Below, one piece after another: positions 43,659 to 53,196 of a stretch of DNA of 64,000 bases. The stretch spans positions 62,001 to 126,000 of the forward strand of contig CAZEPJ010000001.1 in NCBI GenBank assembly GCA_964514105.1, written 5' to 3'. Position 1 is the stretch's first letter, and each line of letters begins with the position of its first letter. The notes under the pieces were generated by a model, which was not told the DNA's origin, did no database searches, and saw only the letters and a program-made list of their open reading frames with translations. The stretch comes from CAZEPJ01 sp964514105 (GTDB taxonomy: Bacteria > Desulfobacterota > Desulfocorpusculales > Desulfocorpusculum). The translations under genes and the position numbers were made by a program.

Positions 43659-43670
43659 TACGAGTTCGTA
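43659..43670. promoter_or_regulatory. Candidate activator site, palindrome TACGAGTTCGTA
   Basis: A 12-base palindrome (five-base arms around GT, TACGA/TCGTA) centred about 67 bases upstream of the sigma-54 promoter, in an AT-enriched stretch. The spacing suits an enhancer site for the adjacent activator. Another short inverted pair (TGCA-G-TGCA) lies beside it. Confidence 0.4.
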
Positions 43671-43743
43671 TCGTGCAGTGCAGGATCCCAAATCGGAATT
43701 ACAAAGTCATAAATTGTCAAAATAAATCTTTGCTATCCAACTG

Positions 43744-45822
43744 TTATGATTCGGAACCGGCACTTCCAAGAGCTGTGGTTATCGGAACATGGAGTGCCGA
43801 CTTGGTCTCGCCCTCCGGGGCCTCATGGAAACGGGGTCGCCGAATGCCGTACTTGTTCATCAGTTTGTTGAGCTGGCGCACGCCGATTCCAGCAGCCTGG
43901 GCGCTGTTCTTGATCTTGCCCTTGTTCAGAGTCAGGAGGTCGTTGAGATAGGTCATCTCCACCTGTTCGACGCTCCGACGCCGGACCTCCTCCAGGGTCA
44001 TGTGGACACCGAAGGCGTCCGGGGGAGAAGCCTTGAACTCCTCCTTGCGGAATCCGTACTTGTTCATCAGCTTGTTCAGCTGCCGGATGCCGATGCCCGC
44101 CACCGAAGCGCTCCGGCCGATGTGGCCCCGGTGGGAGGCGAGGAGCCTGCGCAGGTAGCTCCTCTCCAGCCTTTGCACGTTTTCCCGTCTGAGTTCCTCG
44201 AGGGTCATGGAAGCTGTACCCGCCCTCCCACGGGGCGCAGATGCGCCGGCGCGATCCGGGTCGTAAGGAGGACGGGGCTCCCTGCCCGGTGCGGCCTTCC
44301 TGGCTGCGGCTTCCCTGCGGCCCGCTTTGCCCGGCACCCCCCGACCCTCCCGCGGGGGGAACCCCCCCCTGGTGGGCTTGTGGTGGCGAGGGGCTCCCCC
44401 GGGCCGTCCTCCGTCCGAGGTCCTCTCGCCGCCGTTGTTGGCCTCCCGGCCGGGCCTCCTCCAAACCGGCCCCACCCCTTCGCCCGCCGACCCCGCCGCC
44501 CGGATGCGCCGTGGATCGTGGCGTGCAAGGAACGCGGCCAGTTCGTCCTGGGCAATCCCCTGGATGCCCCTTCTGGCCACCTCGTCCGCGGTCAAGGGGA
44601 TCCCGAGGTCCCATGCGCCCTCCAGGCTCTGGGCGGGAAAGAGCTCGCTGGGGAAACTCTCGGGATTCAGGACGGACGATGTCTCCAGGATGTATGCCCG
44701 CTCGATCAGGTTCTCCAGTTCGCGGATGTTTCCGGGCCACGGGTACCTCTCCAAGGCCTCCATGACGGAGGGGTGTACTCCGTGGATCGCCTTGGAGCTG
44801 AACTTGTTCAGCCGTCGGAGGAAGACTTCCACCAAGAGCGGAATGTCCTCCCTCCGTTCCCGCAGGGGGGGGATCTCGATGGGGAAGACGCTGAGCCTGT
44901 AGTAGAGGTCCGTTCGAAACAGGCCGTCCTCGCACATCTTCATGAGGTCGCTGTTGGTGGCGGCGATGATCCGCACATCGACCTCGATGCTCTCCTCCCC
45001 GCCCACGCGCTGTATGGTCTTGTCCTGCAAGACTTGCAGAAGCTTGATCTGGGCCGATGGCGTGATCGTACCCACTTCGTCCAGGAAGATGGTTCCACCG
45101 TGGGCAATCTCGAATTTCCCCAGTTTGCGCCGCACGGCTCCTGTGAACGACCCCTTCTCGTGCCCGAACAGCTCGCTTTCGAGGAGCGTGTCCGGTATGG
45201 CACCGCAATGCAGGCTGATGAACTGCTTGTCCCGCCGATTGCTGTGGCGATGGATCAGATTGGCAAGGACCCCCTTGCCGGTCCCCGTCTCCCCGACCAA
45301 GAGGACCGTGCTCTTGGTGGGGGCCACAGACTGGACCTTGTCGAACACCTTGTCCATGGTGGGGCTCTGGGTCTGAATCAGCTCGAGGGACTCGGCCTGC
45401 CAGAACTTGTCCCTCAGGTAGTGCAGCTCGGATTGAATGCGGATGGACTTCTGAACGGCGTCCTTGACGTACTTGATCTCCTCGGGGTCGATGGGGTACG
45501 TGACATAGTTGCTTGCCCCGGCCTTGACCGCCATGACCGCCTCGCGAATCATCTCCTGGGAGGCCATGACGATGATCTCCGCATTGGGGAATTCCTGCCA
45601 GAACGGCTGGAGGGCCGTCTTGTAATCGTTGTACCCCTCGACCAGAGATGGTTCTCGGAGAAAATCCACATCGATGAATACGAAATCGTACCGCTTCTTC
45701 TTGGCAGGGTCGAAGCAGGCCCCGCGGCTCTGGGCCACGTCCACGCGGAATTCCCCTCTCAGGCAGCTTCGAATGGTCTCGTACGCCAACTGATCGCTGG
45801 ACGCGAAAAGGATGTATCTCAT
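43744..45822 (-). CDS. Sigma-54-dependent enhancer-binding protein with atypical receiver and two Fis-type HTH modules
   Basis: A 692-residue regulator. Residues 1-125: receiver-like domain with Asp51 at the phospho-acceptor site, but the conserved Lys of the KP motif is Tyr109 (TYPID) and the acidic pair near residue 10 is incomplete. Residues 150-385: AAA+ domain with Walker A GETGTGKG (177-184), sigma-54 contact loop GSFTGA (224-229; usually GAFTGA), Walker B IFLDEVG and the R-finger segment FRTDLYYRL. Residues about 440-538: low-complexity Gly/Arg/Pro linker. Residues 539-595 and 608-665: two similar Fis-type DNA-binding modules, each with RQLNKLMNKYG. No histidine kinase is nearby. The gene is flanked by two lipoprotein paralogues. 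Confidence 0.88.
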   Translation of the reverse strand: MRYILFASSDQLAYETIRSCLRGEFRVDVAQSRGACFDPAKKKRYDFVFIDVDFLREPSLVEGYNDYKTALQPFWQEFPNAEIIVMASQEMIREAVMAVKAGASNYVTYPIDPEEIKYVKDAVQKSIRIQSELHYLRDKFWQAESLELIQTQSPTMDKVFDKVQSVAPTKSTVLLVGETGTGKGVLANLIHRHSNRRDKQFISLHCGAIPDTLLESELFGHEKGSFTGAVRRKLGKFEIAHGGTIFLDEVGTITPSAQIKLLQVLQDKTIQRVGGEESIEVDVRIIAATNSDLMKMCEDGLFRTDLYYRLSVFPIEIPPLRERREDIPLLVEVFLRRLNKFSSKAIHGVHPSVMEALERYPWPGNIRELENLIERAYILETSSVLNPESFPSELFPAQSLEGAWDLGIPLTADEVARRGIQGIAQDELAAFLARHDPRRIRAAGSAGEGVGPVWRRPGREANNGGERTSDGGRPGGAPRHHKPTRGGFPPREGRGVPGKAGRREAAARKAAPGREPRPPYDPDRAGASAPRGRAGTASMTLEELRRENVQRLERSYLRRLLASHRGHIGRSASVAGIGIRQLNKLMNKYGFRKEEFKASPPDAFGVHMTLEEVRRRSVEQVEMTYLNDLLTLNKGKIKNSAQAAGIGVRQLNKLMNKYGIRRPRFHEAPEGETKSALHVPITTALGSAGSES

Positions 45823-45978
45823 GCCGCCCCTCGTCCCATGCTTGCCCGGGGCCTGGGACCGCGCGGGGCGCCGGGTTGCGCGCTTTCCGCCGCGGCCTGC
45901 TCCGGCGCCGCCCCGCTGCGGTCATCCACCCGTCCCCCGTCCCCAAACGCCTCGGGAGACGGTGCGGGATGTGGACAC

Positions 45979-46004
45979 AAAAAAGGGGGGGGATATCCCC
46001 CCCC
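45979..46004 (-). terminator. Intrinsic terminator after the second alanine-zipper lipoprotein gene
   Basis: On the minus strand eight G residues (46004-45997), loop ATAT and eight C residues (45992-45985) form a stem followed by six T residues (45984-45979). It separates the lipoprotein gene from the activator gene, so the latter needs its own promoter in 45823-45978, which I could not identify, or read-through. Confidence 0.82.
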
Positions 46005-46063
46005 TCCCGACCCGCGGGCAAGAAACAACCCCGCGGACCGGAGCCTTCCCGCCCCGTCGCGAT

Positions 46064-46378
46064 CTACTTCTTCATCTTCTTCATGAAAATCGCCTCGGCC
46101 CTGGCAGCCGAATCCGCGGCGGACCTGGCAGCAGCCTCGGCCCTTCCAGCGGCCTTTTCGGCCCTGTCGGCGGCGGCGGCTGCGGACTTGGCCGCGTCCG
46201 TCGCGATGGCCTTGGCACTCTGGGCCTCGGCCAGGGCCCTGTCGGCCTTGTCCCCGACGACCTGGGCCTTCTGCTCCACGGCCTTGAGGTCGTCCGTTGT
46301 CGCGCAACCCATGAAGGCCACACCGTACCCAACCAGCAACGCAATGGCCACAAACGTCTTCACGATCTTGGCAGTCAT
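46064..46378 (-). CDS. Lpp/OprI-type alanine-zipper lipoprotein, paralogue
   Basis: A 104-residue lipoprotein precursor with signal sequence, lipobox FMGC, ATTDDLKAVEQK directly after the Cys, and an uninterrupted alanine zipper ending IFMKKMKK. The first 12 residues after the Cys and the last 7 residues are nearly the same as in the lipoprotein at 42715, so the two are paralogues. ATG 46378 has GAGGAAA upstream; an earlier in-frame ATG at 46438 would place 20 residues before the signal peptide and is rejected. It has its own terminator. Confidence 0.82.
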   Translation of the reverse strand: MTAKIVKTFVAIALLVGYGVAFMGCATTDDLKAVEQKAQVVGDKADRALAEAQSAKAIATDAAKSAAAAADRAEKAAGRAEAAARSAADSAARAEAIFMKKMKK

Positions 46379-46960
46379 GTTCCCGTTTCCTCCTCGCTTG
46401 GTGAACTTCTGGACAATCCCTTGCTCAACCGACTCCAACTCCCCGAATTCCCAAGGGTGCGCACCCCCTCAGCGCCACGCGTTCCTCCACCTCCTCCCCT
46501 GCTGTGTTGACACAATCACCCCGGGGACCACCGGGGCAACGTCTCTGACCCATCCGGCCGTCCCCTCCACCCCATCCCAGGACAGTTCCCATCGCGTTTG
46601 GAATCAGCGATTCCGATCCGTAGTCCGGCCCGAGGCGAGGCGACGTGATGGGAACTGGGAAGCCCTAACACAGTCATGGATTCCTCACAACACGCTGCCC
46701 GACAGGATATGACGGCACCGCCTGCGCGAGAACCTGTGGTTCCAAAATCCCCCGCAGCCCCATCCCATTCTCGGATCCAGGTTTCTGGAATGCCACATCG
46801 GACGCGCGTTGTCAAGGGAAATGTGTCCCCAGGTCCTGGGGCATCCGCTCATCTTTACACACGGGGATCCCTTTGTTAGCCTGCTGTCAGTGGCGGTTGT
46901 CCCCCGCTCCTTTTCCGGGGGAGGGCCGGAAGCCGGGCATGGTTGGGCCCCCCAGAGGTG
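46379..46960. other. Intergenic region between lipoprotein and arsenosugar genes
   Basis: A 582-base divergent gap without a credible gene. It holds a CCCCGG/CCGGGG inverted repeat near 46519-46536, a GTC-centred dyad (CCCCAG/CTGGGG, 46827-46841) and the putative arsenosugar promoter. Short frames in it lack ribosome-binding sites. Confidence 0.5.
46854..46882 (+). promoter_or_regulatory. Possible promoter for the arsenosugar operon
   Basis: TTTACA (46854-46859) and TAGCCT (46877-46882), 17-base spacer, about 80 bases before the first gene. A perfect CCCCAG-GTC-CTGGGG dyad at 46827-46841 lies just upstream and could bind a regulator. Match is moderate. Confidence 0.35.
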
Positions 46961-47299
46961 ATGGACATGCAATCCTATTACGATCCAGAGGATTTGTCCA
47001 AGTTCGAACGGGTCGGCGATGAGGCTCCGGAACTGGCCAGGAAGTTCTTCGATTACTATGCCTCGGTGTTCGCCGAGGGGGATCTGACCCAGAGGGAGAA
47101 GGCCCTCATCGCCCTGGCGGTGGCGCACACGGTGCAGTGCCCCTACTGCATCGATGCCTTCACCCAGGCATGTCTGGAGAAAGGGTCCAGCCTCGCGGAG
47201 ATGACCGAGGCCGTCCACGTGGCCGTGGCCATCCGCGGCGGGGCCTCCCTGGTTCACGGCGTCCAGATGCGCGCGGTGGCGCGCAAGCTGTCCATGTGA
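46961..47299 (+). CDS. Arsenosugar biosynthesis-associated peroxidase-like protein (CMD/AhpD fold)
   Basis: A 112-residue protein of the carboxymuconolactone decarboxylase/AhpD fold. The redox motif CPYC (in HTVQCPYCIDAF) followed by the HVAVAIRGGASLVHG helix is diagnostic. It matches the family that accompanies ArsS in arsenosugar loci. It would act as a thiol-dependent peroxidase or reductase protecting the pathway. The C-x-x-C is the catalytic pair. ATG 46961 follows AGAGG; ATG 46967 is possible. ArsS starts 57 bases downstream. Confidence 0.82.
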   Translation: MDMQSYYDPEDLSKFERVGDEAPELARKFFDYYASVFAEGDLTQREKALIALAVAHTVQCPYCIDAFTQACLEKGSSLAEMTEAVHVAVAIRGGASLVHGVQMRAVARKLSM

Positions 47300-47356
47300 G
47301 CCCCGCGGTCCGTCGCCCGGGGGCAGAGGACGGCATCCGGAGGGGGCCGAGGGGGG

Positions 47357-48385
47357 ATGGGGATCGCGCTGGTGAATGTGCAAGGCCATGCCGAGGGAAG
47401 CGGGCAGGGGCAGACCCGACCGCCGGACGGGGTGGAGCCGTTCGGCCAGCGTCTCCTGCGGGAGGGGCTATCCCTGGTGCGGGGGACGTGCACCACCCTT
47501 CAGGTGAATGTTGGACTGGCCTGCAATCAGGCCTGCCGCCACTGCCATCTGGAGGCTGGACCCCATCGCCCCGAATCCATGAGCCGGGAGACGGCAGATC
47601 AGGTGGTGGCGTACGCCCGGCGCGGTCGCTTCCGGGTCATCGACATCACCGGGGGGGCTCCGGAGCTGAACCCCCATCTCCCTTGGCTGGTCGCCAGTCT
47701 GGCTCCGCTCTCGGCACGCCTCATGGTCCGCTCCAACCTGACGGCCCTCGACGAGGCGCACCGGGAGACCCTGGCGACGCTCTTGGCCGACGCCGGCGTG
47801 GTGGTGGTGGCGTCTCTGCCATCTCTCAACGCCGCCCAGGCCGATGCCCAGCGCGGGCAGGGATCCCTGGAGCGCAGCCTGGCCGTGTTGCGGCGGCTCA
47901 ATGCCCTTGGATACGGTCGACCGGGATCGGGCCTGGAACTGAACCTGGCGGTGAACCCAGTGGGGGCCTTCCTTCCCGCGCCCCAGGCGCAGGCGGAAGC
48001 CCAGTACAGGAGGCGTCTGGCGGAAGGTTGGGGGATCCGCTTCAATCGGCTCTTCACCCTGCACAACGCCCCACTGGGGAGATTCCGCGCCTGGCTGGCG
48101 GATTCAGGAAACCTGATCCCGTACATGAGGAAGCTCGCCGCCGGGTTCAACCCCTGCGCCGTTGCGTCCCTCATGTGCCGCGAGCTGGTTTCGGTCTCCT
48201 GGGCCGGATACCTGCACGACTGCGATTTCAACCTGGCGCGGGGGCTCCCCCTGGGTGGCCGAACGACCCATGTCTCGCAGGCATGGGGGGCGCCGGCTGC
48301 GGGGGCGGGGATCTCGGTGGCTGATCACTGCTATGCGTGCACCGCGGGAGCCGGATTCACGTGAGGGGGGGCCATTGGGACCTGA
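47357..48385 (+). CDS. arsS: Arsenosugar radical SAM protein ArsS, probable selenoprotein (UGA at 48362-48364)
   Basis: A radical SAM enzyme of the ArsS family. Cys56, Cys60 and Cys63 (CNQACRHC) bind the [4Fe-4S]-SAM cluster; ITGGAPELN and later GLELNLAVNPVGAFLP, FNRLFTLHN and DCDFN are family segments. The C-terminus reads DHCYACTAGAGFT and then UGA. In the family this is followed by a Cys in CTAGAGSSCGGA; read as selenocysteine (position 336) the chain goes on U-GGAIGT to a stop at 48383-48385, matching the family end. A hairpin, CCTGA (48381-48385) with TCAGG (48393-48397) and loop GTTCGGG, places the loop G 22 bases after the UGA, as in bacterial SECIS elements. Conventional translation would end at 48364, losing this residue. 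Confidence 0.82.
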
Positions 48386-48397
48386 GTTCGGGTCAGG
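48381..48397 (+). promoter_or_regulatory. Putative bacterial SECIS hairpin of arsS
   Basis: Perfect five-base stem CCTGA/TCAGG with a seven-base apical loop starting GU (GUUCGGG), 16 bases after the UGA. Outer bases GGG and CUC can extend the stem past one mismatch and a small bulge. The position and the G in the first loop position fit bacterial selenocysteine insertion elements. Confidence 0.55.
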
Positions 48398-48455
48398 AAC
48401 TCCTCCAGGGGTCCCCACGGGGTTGGCTGCGCCAGCAGGTGGGCGCGAGGCCCCC

Positions 48456-49082
48456 GTGGGCCTCCATGCGGGAAGGGCCCGGATCATCGTCTTCACCCGG
48501 TATCCGCGACCCGGGGAGACCAAGACGCGATTGATCCCGGCCCTGGGGGCGCCGGGGGCGGCCCGGCTCCACCGCCGTCTGGCCGAACATGCGGTGGCGT
48601 GTGCGAGAAAGGCCGCCCGCATCTGCGCCTGTGACGTGGAGATTTGCTGCGATGGCAGCGACCATTCCACCGTGACCCGCTGGCTGGGCGGAGGGCTCTT
48701 GTTCACCCCACAAGGCCATGGAGATCTGGGCGAGCGGATGCGGCACGCCGTGGCACAGGCGCTGGCGGATGGCGCGGGGCGGGTGGTCCTGATCGGAACC
48801 GACGTCCCCGGGCTCTCGGCGGGGGTCTTGACCAGGGCCCTTCGACTGCTGCGAACGCAGGACCTGATCCTGGGGCCCTCCAAGGACGGGGGATACTACC
48901 TCGTGGGGCTTCGCCGCATGGCGTGGGAGCTGTTCGCGGGGATTCCGTGGGGCACGGAAGGGGTGTTGCACGCGACCCTGGCCAAGGCCCGGGAGCTGGC
49001 CCTGGAGACCGCGCTGGTGGATACCCTGGGCGATGTGGACCGCCCCGAGGACCTGGTTCATCTGGAGGCAATCCGGCCCTGA
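48456..49082 (+). CDS. Arsenosugar-associated glycosyltransferase, TIGR04282 family
   Basis: A 208-residue nucleotidyl/glycosyltransferase-like protein of the TIGR04282 family. IIVFTRYPRPGETKTRLIPALG is the family start (the lysine-rich loop resembles nucleotidyltransferases), then VVLIGTDVPGL, LGPSKDGGYYLVGLRR and GVLHATLA. Members lie in arsenosugar clusters beside ArsS. A GTG start at 48456 is chosen as the first start codon before the family beginning, with GAGG upstream; it lies about 70 bases after the ArsS stop. One base separates its stop from the next gene. Confidence 0.82.
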   Translation: MGLHAGRARIIVFTRYPRPGETKTRLIPALGAPGAARLHRRLAEHAVACARKAARICACDVEICCDGSDHSTVTRWLGGGLLFTPQGHGDLGERMRHAVAQALADGAGRVVLIGTDVPGLSAGVLTRALRLLRTQDLILGPSKDGGYYLVGLRRMAWELFAGIPWGTEGVLHATLAKARELALETALVDTLGDVDRPEDLVHLEAIRP

Positions 49083-49083
49083 C

Positions 49084-49788
49084 GTGCAGGAGCGGCCCTT
49101 CATCTCCGTCATCATCCCGACCCACAACGAGGCCCGGGAAATCGGTGGGGTCCTGGCGGCCGCGCTGGGATATGACCGGGTGGAGACCCTGGTGGTGGAC
49201 GGGGGAAGCGACGACGGCACCCCGAACGTGGCGCGATCCCTGGGAGTGCCCGTGGTGGCGGCCCCCCGGGGACGTGCCAGGCAGATGAACGCCGGGGCGG
49301 CCCTGGCCCGGGGGGAAGTGCTCCTGTTCCTGCACGCAGATTCCAGGCCGCCCAAGGGGTTTCCGGAGGTTGTGGCCTGCGTGTTGGGGCGGCCGGAGGT
49401 GGTCGCCGGGGCCTTCCAACTGCGGTTCGACGAGGAGGGACCCGCCCTGCGGATGATCCGGGTCACGGCCAATTGGCGGTCCCGTTTCCTGGGCCTCCCG
49501 TACGGCGACCAGGGGATCTTCGTGCGGCGGGATGCCTTTCTCGCCGAGGGAGGCTTCCCGGACCTTCCCATCATGGAGGATGTGGCCCTGGTTCGACGGC
49601 TCGGGGGGAGGGGGCGCGTGGCCACGGCAGGGTCTTCCGCGGTGACCTCGGCCCGGCGGTACCAGGGGATGGGCGTCTGGAAGCGGACCCTCCGAAACAA
49701 GATCACCTTTGGGGCCTACTTGGTGGGCGTCCCGCCGCGTCGCATCCAACGGTTGTATGAAAGGGCCGGCCCCGGGCGTCCCCCGTGA
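49084..49788 (+). CDS. Arsenosugar-associated glycosyltransferase, TIGR04283 family
   Basis: A 234-residue family 2 glycosyltransferase. It has ISVIIPTHNEAREIGGVL, VVDGGSDDGT, AAPRGRARQMNAGAALARGEVLLFLHADS, then YGDQGIFVRRDAF and PIMEDVALVRRL: the TIGR04283 signature. It starts with GTG at 49084, the 1-base gap ensuring coupled translation. With the TIGR04282 protein it would attach or modify the sugar part of the arsenosugar made by ArsS. Convergent with the DUF4301 gene; no terminator is evident. Confidence 0.85.
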   Translation: MQERPFISVIIPTHNEAREIGGVLAAALGYDRVETLVVDGGSDDGTPNVARSLGVPVVAAPRGRARQMNAGAALARGEVLLFLHADSRPPKGFPEVVACVLGRPEVVAGAFQLRFDEEGPALRMIRVTANWRSRFLGLPYGDQGIFVRRDAFLAEGGFPDLPIMEDVALVRRLGGRGRVATAGSSAVTSARRYQGMGVWKRTLRNKITFGAYLVGVPPRRIQRLYERAGPGRPP

Positions 49789-49873
49789 GCCGTGCGGCGG
49801 GTGCGGAGGACTGTCCGGGGTCTCGGCGCAGGATCCCGGGGGTCCGGCTCCCGACGGCATGGCCGGGAAGCCC

Positions 49874-51445
49874 TCACTCCTGATGCTCGTCCCGCAGGAG
49901 GTCGTTCACGGTCTTGACCGGGTTGAACGTGACGAGGGGGACTTCCACGAAGAGGGTGTTCCAGTGTGCCATCCCGCCGTTCCAGAGCCCCGGATGCTCC
50001 AGGGCCTTGAGCTGCCGCGCGCCGCTTGTCTTGCGGGTGATCAGGACGGCCCCGGGGTCAGCGAACCGTTGGAGGTTCCAGGCTCTGCCCCGGCGGTCCC
50101 GCACGCCGCAGACGATGTCCACGGGATTGAAGTGGGTGGCCGCCTCCCAGATCCCCCGCTGGGCGGGGTCGCCAAGGTCCACTTGGACGCTTTCCACGAT
50201 CTGGAGGGAGACACGGCCTCGAGGCCCTGCCACCCAGAACGGCCCCCCTCCGGGCTCTCCCTGGTTTCTCACCACGCCGCACACCCGCAATGGCCGCTGG
50301 AGGGCCGAGACGAGGAACGCCCGTTTGTCCTCCCGGGAGCCCTTCTGAACGGCTTCGGGAGGGGACATGGCAAGCTCGGTCGCCGCCCATTCCATGGCAT
50401 CTCGGATGAGCGAGGGGCTTGCGGGTCCTGGGGTCAGGGCATCCAGGAAGGCGAAGACCCTGTCCTGGACATCCACCAGGAGCCCGGCCAGCACCTTCTT
50501 CCACAGGACGGTGGGCCCCTTGAGCCGATCCGGTACCACGTTGTCGATATTCTTGATGAAAACAATGTCCCCCTGCAGATGGTTGAGGTTCTCCAAGAGC
50601 GCTCCGTGTCCTCCCGGCCTCAGCAGCAGGCGGCCGTCGTCCGAGCGGAAAGGGCCGCCCGCGGGATCCCCGGCCAGGGTGTCCGTGGCGGGTCCCTGGA
50701 CCGAGAGGTCGATGCGAAATCGAACCCCATAGGTGGCTTCGTACCGTTCTTGCACCTCGTCCAGGTGATCCGCAAAGCGGCGACGGTGCTCGGGAGAGAC
50801 CGTGAAGTGAAGGCGGCAGACCCCCTGTGCGTCCCGGACGTAGTCGACGGCCTCCACCAGATGTTCCTCCACGGCCGTCCGCCGCCCCTGGGGCCCCCCG
50901 TGGAAGTCGACGAGCCCTTTGGGAAGGCGGGCGCAGTCCAACCTCGGATCGAACAGCAGCAGCTGCAAGATCCGCCGGCAGTCGCCGCGCCTTTGCAGCT
51001 CATCCAGATCCATGCCGGCCTCGGCTGCGGCCTCGGCCAGCCTGGGAAAGAAGGGAAATCTCTGGAGGTGGCGGAAGAAGCGCAGGAGCTCTCCGGCGGC
51101 CTCTCCGCCGGCTTGTGCCGCAGACGCGATCTGGGAGAGGTCTTCCCAGGGGCCCGCCGCTGCCAGGCCCAGCTGAAAGGAAAACATGCGCGAGGCGGAC
51201 CCCGAGGCCGGCACGAACTTGAGGCAGCGGCCCGCCAGGGCCGCCCGCCCATGTCGCTCCACCAGGGACCCCATGTCGCCCGTCCCGATCTGCCGGATGC
51301 CGTCGCCGATGCGACATGGCCGAACCAGCCTCTGAAAGGGCGGCGGCCCCTCCAGCGCCTTCAACTGGGCAGCCACCTGATCCATCGTGAGGCCGTGGGC
51401 CTCCAGCTGCCGACGATCCTCCGAGGTGAAGGGCGACGAGTCCAC
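49874..51445 (-). CDS. DUF4301 family protein
   Basis: A soluble protein of about 523 residues that I assign to DUF4301. Segments that fit are LTMDQVAAQLKALEG, FVPASGSASRMF, LLLRPGGHGALLENLN, DIVFIKNIDNVVPDRLK and GVVRNQGEPGGGPFWV. The pattern GSASRMF with GGHGALLENLN suggests a nucleotidyltransferase-like fold. No function is known. GTG 51445 is preferred because AAGGAGAAGG lies just upstream; ATG 51496 has none. It is convergent with the arsenosugar genes and may be unrelated to them. Confidence 0.68.
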   Translation of the reverse strand: MDSSPFTSEDRRQLEAHGLTMDQVAAQLKALEGPPPFQRLVRPCRIGDGIRQIGTGDMGSLVERHGRAALAGRCLKFVPASGSASRMFSFQLGLAAAGPWEDLSQIASAAQAGGEAAGELLRFFRHLQRFPFFPRLAEAAAEAGMDLDELQRRGDCRRILQLLLFDPRLDCARLPKGLVDFHGGPQGRRTAVEEHLVEAVDYVRDAQGVCRLHFTVSPEHRRRFADHLDEVQERYEATYGVRFRIDLSVQGPATDTLAGDPAGGPFRSDDGRLLLRPGGHGALLENLNHLQGDIVFIKNIDNVVPDRLKGPTVLWKKVLAGLLVDVQDRVFAFLDALTPGPASPSLIRDAMEWAATELAMSPPEAVQKGSREDKRAFLVSALQRPLRVCGVVRNQGEPGGGPFWVAGPRGRVSLQIVESVQVDLGDPAQRGIWEAATHFNPVDIVCGVRDRRGRAWNLQRFADPGAVLITRKTSGARQLKALEHPGLWNGGMAHWNTLFVEVPLVTFNPVKTVNDLLRDEHQE

Positions 51446-51990
51446 GGGGCCTTCTCCTTGCGTCGAGCGGATGGGGATCCACCAGGGCCATACCATTACC
51501 CGGGCGGCGGCGTCAAGGCCTGGCCGTGGAGATCAAGAATTCAAAGTTCTTATCTCTGGGCACAGGAACTGGAAGTGCCTGTATTAATTCTTTTTGATTT
51601 CAAATTGTTACTCCAAAGCAAGGGGTGGGATCGTGGGGATCAGGGGAGGGAGATGGGTGCCCAAGCGGAACTGAGAGGTCTTATTGAGTTGGCCGCAGGA
51701 GAAAAAACGTCGGGAATTCAAGGGGGTCAGCTCGTGGCATCCGTCTTGCATGACGAAAGGGCACGGGCGCGGCCACGACCATGGGCCATGTGTGGCGGAG
51801 AAGGCACCCCCGCGGGAGGCTCGGGGTCATGTAGAGACGACACAGAGAAGACCGGGGGAGGCCCGGCAGCTGCGGCGGGAAGTATGGCGGGGGGATTCCC
51901 CCCGATTTGCATTTAAGGGCCCACTGGACTCGGGGTGCCATGGCTCGGACGGAGCCACCCCGTGACTGTTGATTCGGAGATCGGACCACC
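51446..51990. other. Divergent intergenic region before the polysaccharide locus
   Basis: A 545-base gap with no credible gene. It contains an unusually AT-rich island (about 51535-51620), a GGCAC/GTGCC inverted pair inside it and a seven-base hairpin C-GGGGGG-ATT-CCCCCC-G at 51888-51904. The hairpin lacks a T run. The start of the polysaccharide transcript is probably here but no clear promoter was found on the plus strand. Confidence 0.5.
51487..51516 (-). promoter_or_regulatory. Possible promoter for the DUF4301 gene
   Basis: On the minus strand TTGACG (51516-51511) and TATGGC (51492-51487) are 18 bases apart, about 40 bases before the GTG at 51445. Confidence 0.4.
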
Positions 51991-52995
<1,005 letters not shown>

Positions 52996-53196
52996 GCCTC
53001 GGGGGAGTCGGATTGCTCCGTCGTGATACGTGACGCAGATGCGTCGCCCGTCAACTGATCTCGTCACGGGGTGGGCCAGGGTGCGTGGAGTCGATGCCTG
53101 CTGGTGGGCCGCCGACGACTGGCGAAGCCGAACCCGGAGAGGCCGGGCGGTTTCCCGGACAGAAGGCCCTGCCCGTCCTGGGGAGCGGTGAATTCC

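Noticed and set aside
44205..44555. Possible frameshift or separate gene in the Gly/Arg/Pro-rich part of the sigma-54 activator
   Set aside because: All minus-strand frames give similar low-complexity sequence; the main frame is continuous between two good domains, so it is a disordered linker.
48162..48455. Long upstream extension of the TIGR04282 gene overlapping arsS
   Set aside because: It lies in the arsS coding region and the SECIS-like hairpin; the family begins near the GTG at 48456.
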